The notes below the pieces were generated by a model. It was not told the origin of the DNA. It saw only the letters and a list, made by a program, of their open reading frames with translations, and made no database searches. Made by a program: the position numbers and the translations under genes. Positions 62,224 to 64,000 of a stretch of DNA of 64,000 nucleotides are shown one piece after another. The stretch lies in NCBI GenBank assembly GCA_022376465.1, contig JACDTU010000007.1, positions 248,001 through 312,000 on the forward strand, read 5' to 3'. Each line of letters begins with the position of its first letter. The first letter of the stretch is position 1. This DNA comes from Cubamyces lactineus (Eukaryota > Basidiomycota > Agaricomycetes > Polyporales > Polyporaceae).

Positions 62224-63533
62224 ATATTAATACGGCCGAGGGGGCGAGGGACGGAGGCAGAACCGCGCGGGCGGAGCTGGCGAGGCTCTGGTTCTGCGGT
62301 GTGCCAATACCACCTAGCCGTGCCGTCGTGAGCCACTGTCAGGCAGCCCCTGCAGGCAACGTGTTCGACATGTGCGGTCGGCAACCATTTGTAGCGACCG
62401 CAAGTCAAACGGGGGTGCCGTTGACGATTATGTATACTGCTGGTGTGCGAGGTTGCCGTGAGTACGGCGCGGGCCGTATGTACTGTCCATCAGCCGCCGC
62501 GCCTGTCGAGGAGATATGGAGATGTGTTTTGGCTCGCCGGTGCCCTGCAGCGGGAGAGCAGTGCTTGTGTGACAAGGGCGAGAGACATGGCGCATGGTAC
62601 CGGTTGGAGATCGTTCGGAGGACGAGCCGGGGGAGGGGAGAGTGCGATATGACTAAATCTAGCCGAGGCGTGCTTTCGTCTGTGCCACGCCGCTGCGCAA
62701 GGCAAGTCTGCTCAGTGCTCACCGCCATCGTCACTCCCAGGGACTCCCCAGAAGCAGTAAGTGGGCGATCGGATGAACTTGATAGCGTTGAGGAGGCTAG
62801 ACTCGGCGCAGCTGCATCGTATAGAGGTCATTTGGCCACAAACTATGATCTGCGCTCGCTGCCTCGTGTACTGACGACTTCACCCTCAGCTGCTCGAGCG
62901 TATAGTAGAGCGTGAGTGTAACCTGGTGGTCCTGAGAACGCTCTCCGGTCGTCACGGAATTCGACCCTGGACGGTCGATGAAGTTTGGAGGACGATCAGG
63001 GAGGGAGCTCGAGTGCTTCAGGTGGACCGTTTTCCTCGGGTCTACCTCCTAGCTCCGAAACAGTGTGATGCACCCTTCATGACCGCGCGAGCCATTGTGC
63101 ATGTCCGCGCGCGAACATCTTATAGGCACTTCCAAGCACGCATCGCGATGTTCATTACCGGCGTAGTGAAGAGAGAGCTCTTCATCTAGGGGTACCAGAA
63201 TACGTGAGCAATCGAGCACAAACCGGCTTGTAGCGCGGACAGCAGATACGAACCTATGTCCGATGAGCACACAGTACCGGTGTGAGAAGAAGCCAGAGGA
63301 CTTCGAGCGGAGAAGTTGGTCAGCTGGACAGCTCTCAAGACCTTCGCAACCATCAGGAACAGCTCGAACTCGTCGACGGTTGTCTCAGCACGAGCCAGCT
63401 GCGCGCGAACGGCTCCGTCAGCATGTTTCGCGCTCACAAGTGTTGCATCGTTCTTCTGGAATACCATGAAAGCGTGACATACTACATCTCCAAGTCCATG
63501 TCTGAATTCAGCCACTGAAAAGCCGAGTGAAGC
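62224..63533. other. Intergenic region, no gene recognised
   Basis: Open frames on both strands (for example 62,301-62,915) lack splice-consistent partners and domain motifs. The region probably holds the promoter of the coiled-coil gene and the 3' flank of the P450. Confidence 0.4.
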
Positions 63534-64000
63534 TCAAGCTGTCCCTTTGTACGGCTTCACAAGGAGAGGAAGCTGCCAACCCTTCTCGGGAGCGCTGCGC
63601 ACAGAGAGCCGTTGCAGCGGGGCCGTCTTGATCTGGTACTCCTCCAGCGGTATCGGCATCTCGAACTCGAACCCACGGAGAATGCTGAACAGAATGGCCT
63701 TGAGCCTGTGAACCACAGACGTCAATCACAGTATTCCAAAGTAGCACCGAATACGGCCACGGCAAAGTCACGTACTCGACGAGGGAGAACCGGTACCCGA
63801 TGCACGCGCGCGGGCCGCCGATGAAAGTAAGCAGATGGCTCCATACGCCTGGGATTGCCGAGATCTCCTCGGGAGGCTGCTGCCAGCGCTCGGGTCTGGG
63901 AGATTCAGACATCGTCAGTCACAACTCAACGGACAGCCGGAGCGAAAGCGGACTCCGGAGGAAGTGTGTGTATGCGACTCACTTGAACTCCATGGCGTCC
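63534..64000 (-). CDS. Cytochrome P450, C-terminal part (runs off right edge)
   Basis: Heme-thiolate monooxygenase, 3' end only. Exons: beyond 64000 to 63983 (ends EF, K split), 63895-63776, 63705-63534; introns GT-AG and in phase. The first complete exon starts [20 protein letters not shown], which includes the PERW motif, and carries the heme-binding motif [17 protein letters not shown], with the cysteine that ligates iron. The last exon, [18 protein letters not shown] then [10 protein letters not shown], is the usual C-terminal end. The gene begins outside the window. The motif set fits the large agaricomycete P450 families, but the clan and substrate cannot be given from this fragment. 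Confidence 0.9.

Overview
The window is nuclear DNA from a filamentous basidiomycete, most likely a wood-decay agaricomycete. The evidence is short GT-AG introns of about 50-180 bp in every host gene, a secreted glucuronoyl esterase with a fungal CBM1, a FunK1 protein kinase, a fungal-type P450, a KDZ-type DNA transposon and several Ty3 chromoviruses.

Layout. 1-5,390: a minus-strand tandem array of alpha/beta-hydrolase (epoxide-hydrolase type) genes. Only the copy at 4,139-5,390 looks functional. The others have a lost nucleophile (1-518), a 13-bp duplication plus a nonsense codon (1,804-3,013), or survive as fragments (870-1,150; 3,395-4,010). 6,570-9,345 and 53,018-55,778: a directly repeated unit of about 2.76 kb, each carrying an intact CBM1-CE15 glucuronoyl esterase. 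The roughly 43.7 kb between them is almost entirely mobile DNA, plus one FunK1 kinase gene (49,768-52,721).

The mobile island is nested. A KDZ-type DNA transposon with 274-bp terminal inverted repeats (TIRs) spans 10,335-33,397. Its left TIR is split by a nearly new Ty3 chromovirus (10,387-19,336, TSD TTACG, LTRs differ at 1 of 550 positions), and the uninterrupted right TIR preserves the empty site. Inside the KDZ element lie a decayed accessory gene, a second, older Ty3 family (20,801-27,677) with three TGA stops in pol, and a 2,815-bp near-perfect palindromic element (27,678-30,492) abutting the truncated KDZ transposase. To the right, a second copy of the first Ty3 family (36,556-45,460, TSD GGACT, LTRs identical by eye) sits in the LTR of a third Ty3-like element, which itself appears to have landed in a Copia-like element. 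Beyond these are LTR remnants and two solo LTRs, one inside the other, each with its own 5-bp duplication.

The most unusual signals are in the Ty3 elements. (i) The RNA 5' end predicted 32-33 nt after the TATA box is complementary to the sequence 2 nt downstream of the LTR in three different families, which indicates Tf1-like self-priming. (ii) A GGGTTTT heptamer abuts the gag stop codon in two families, with pol in the -1 frame. (iii) In both copies of the first family the predicted 1,077-nt leader, which contains a conserved 291-codon ORF, has no ATG in any sense frame until the gag ATG, which overlaps the ORF stop as ATGA. (iv) Extra ORFs of unknown function follow pol.

The right flank (55.9-64 kb) is ordinary gene space: an amidohydrolase-like gene, an arginine/glutamate-rich coiled-coil protein with G-x3-G repeats, and the 3' end of a cytochrome P450. 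Products, splice sites and element boundaries were read by eye from the sequence; no database search was run.
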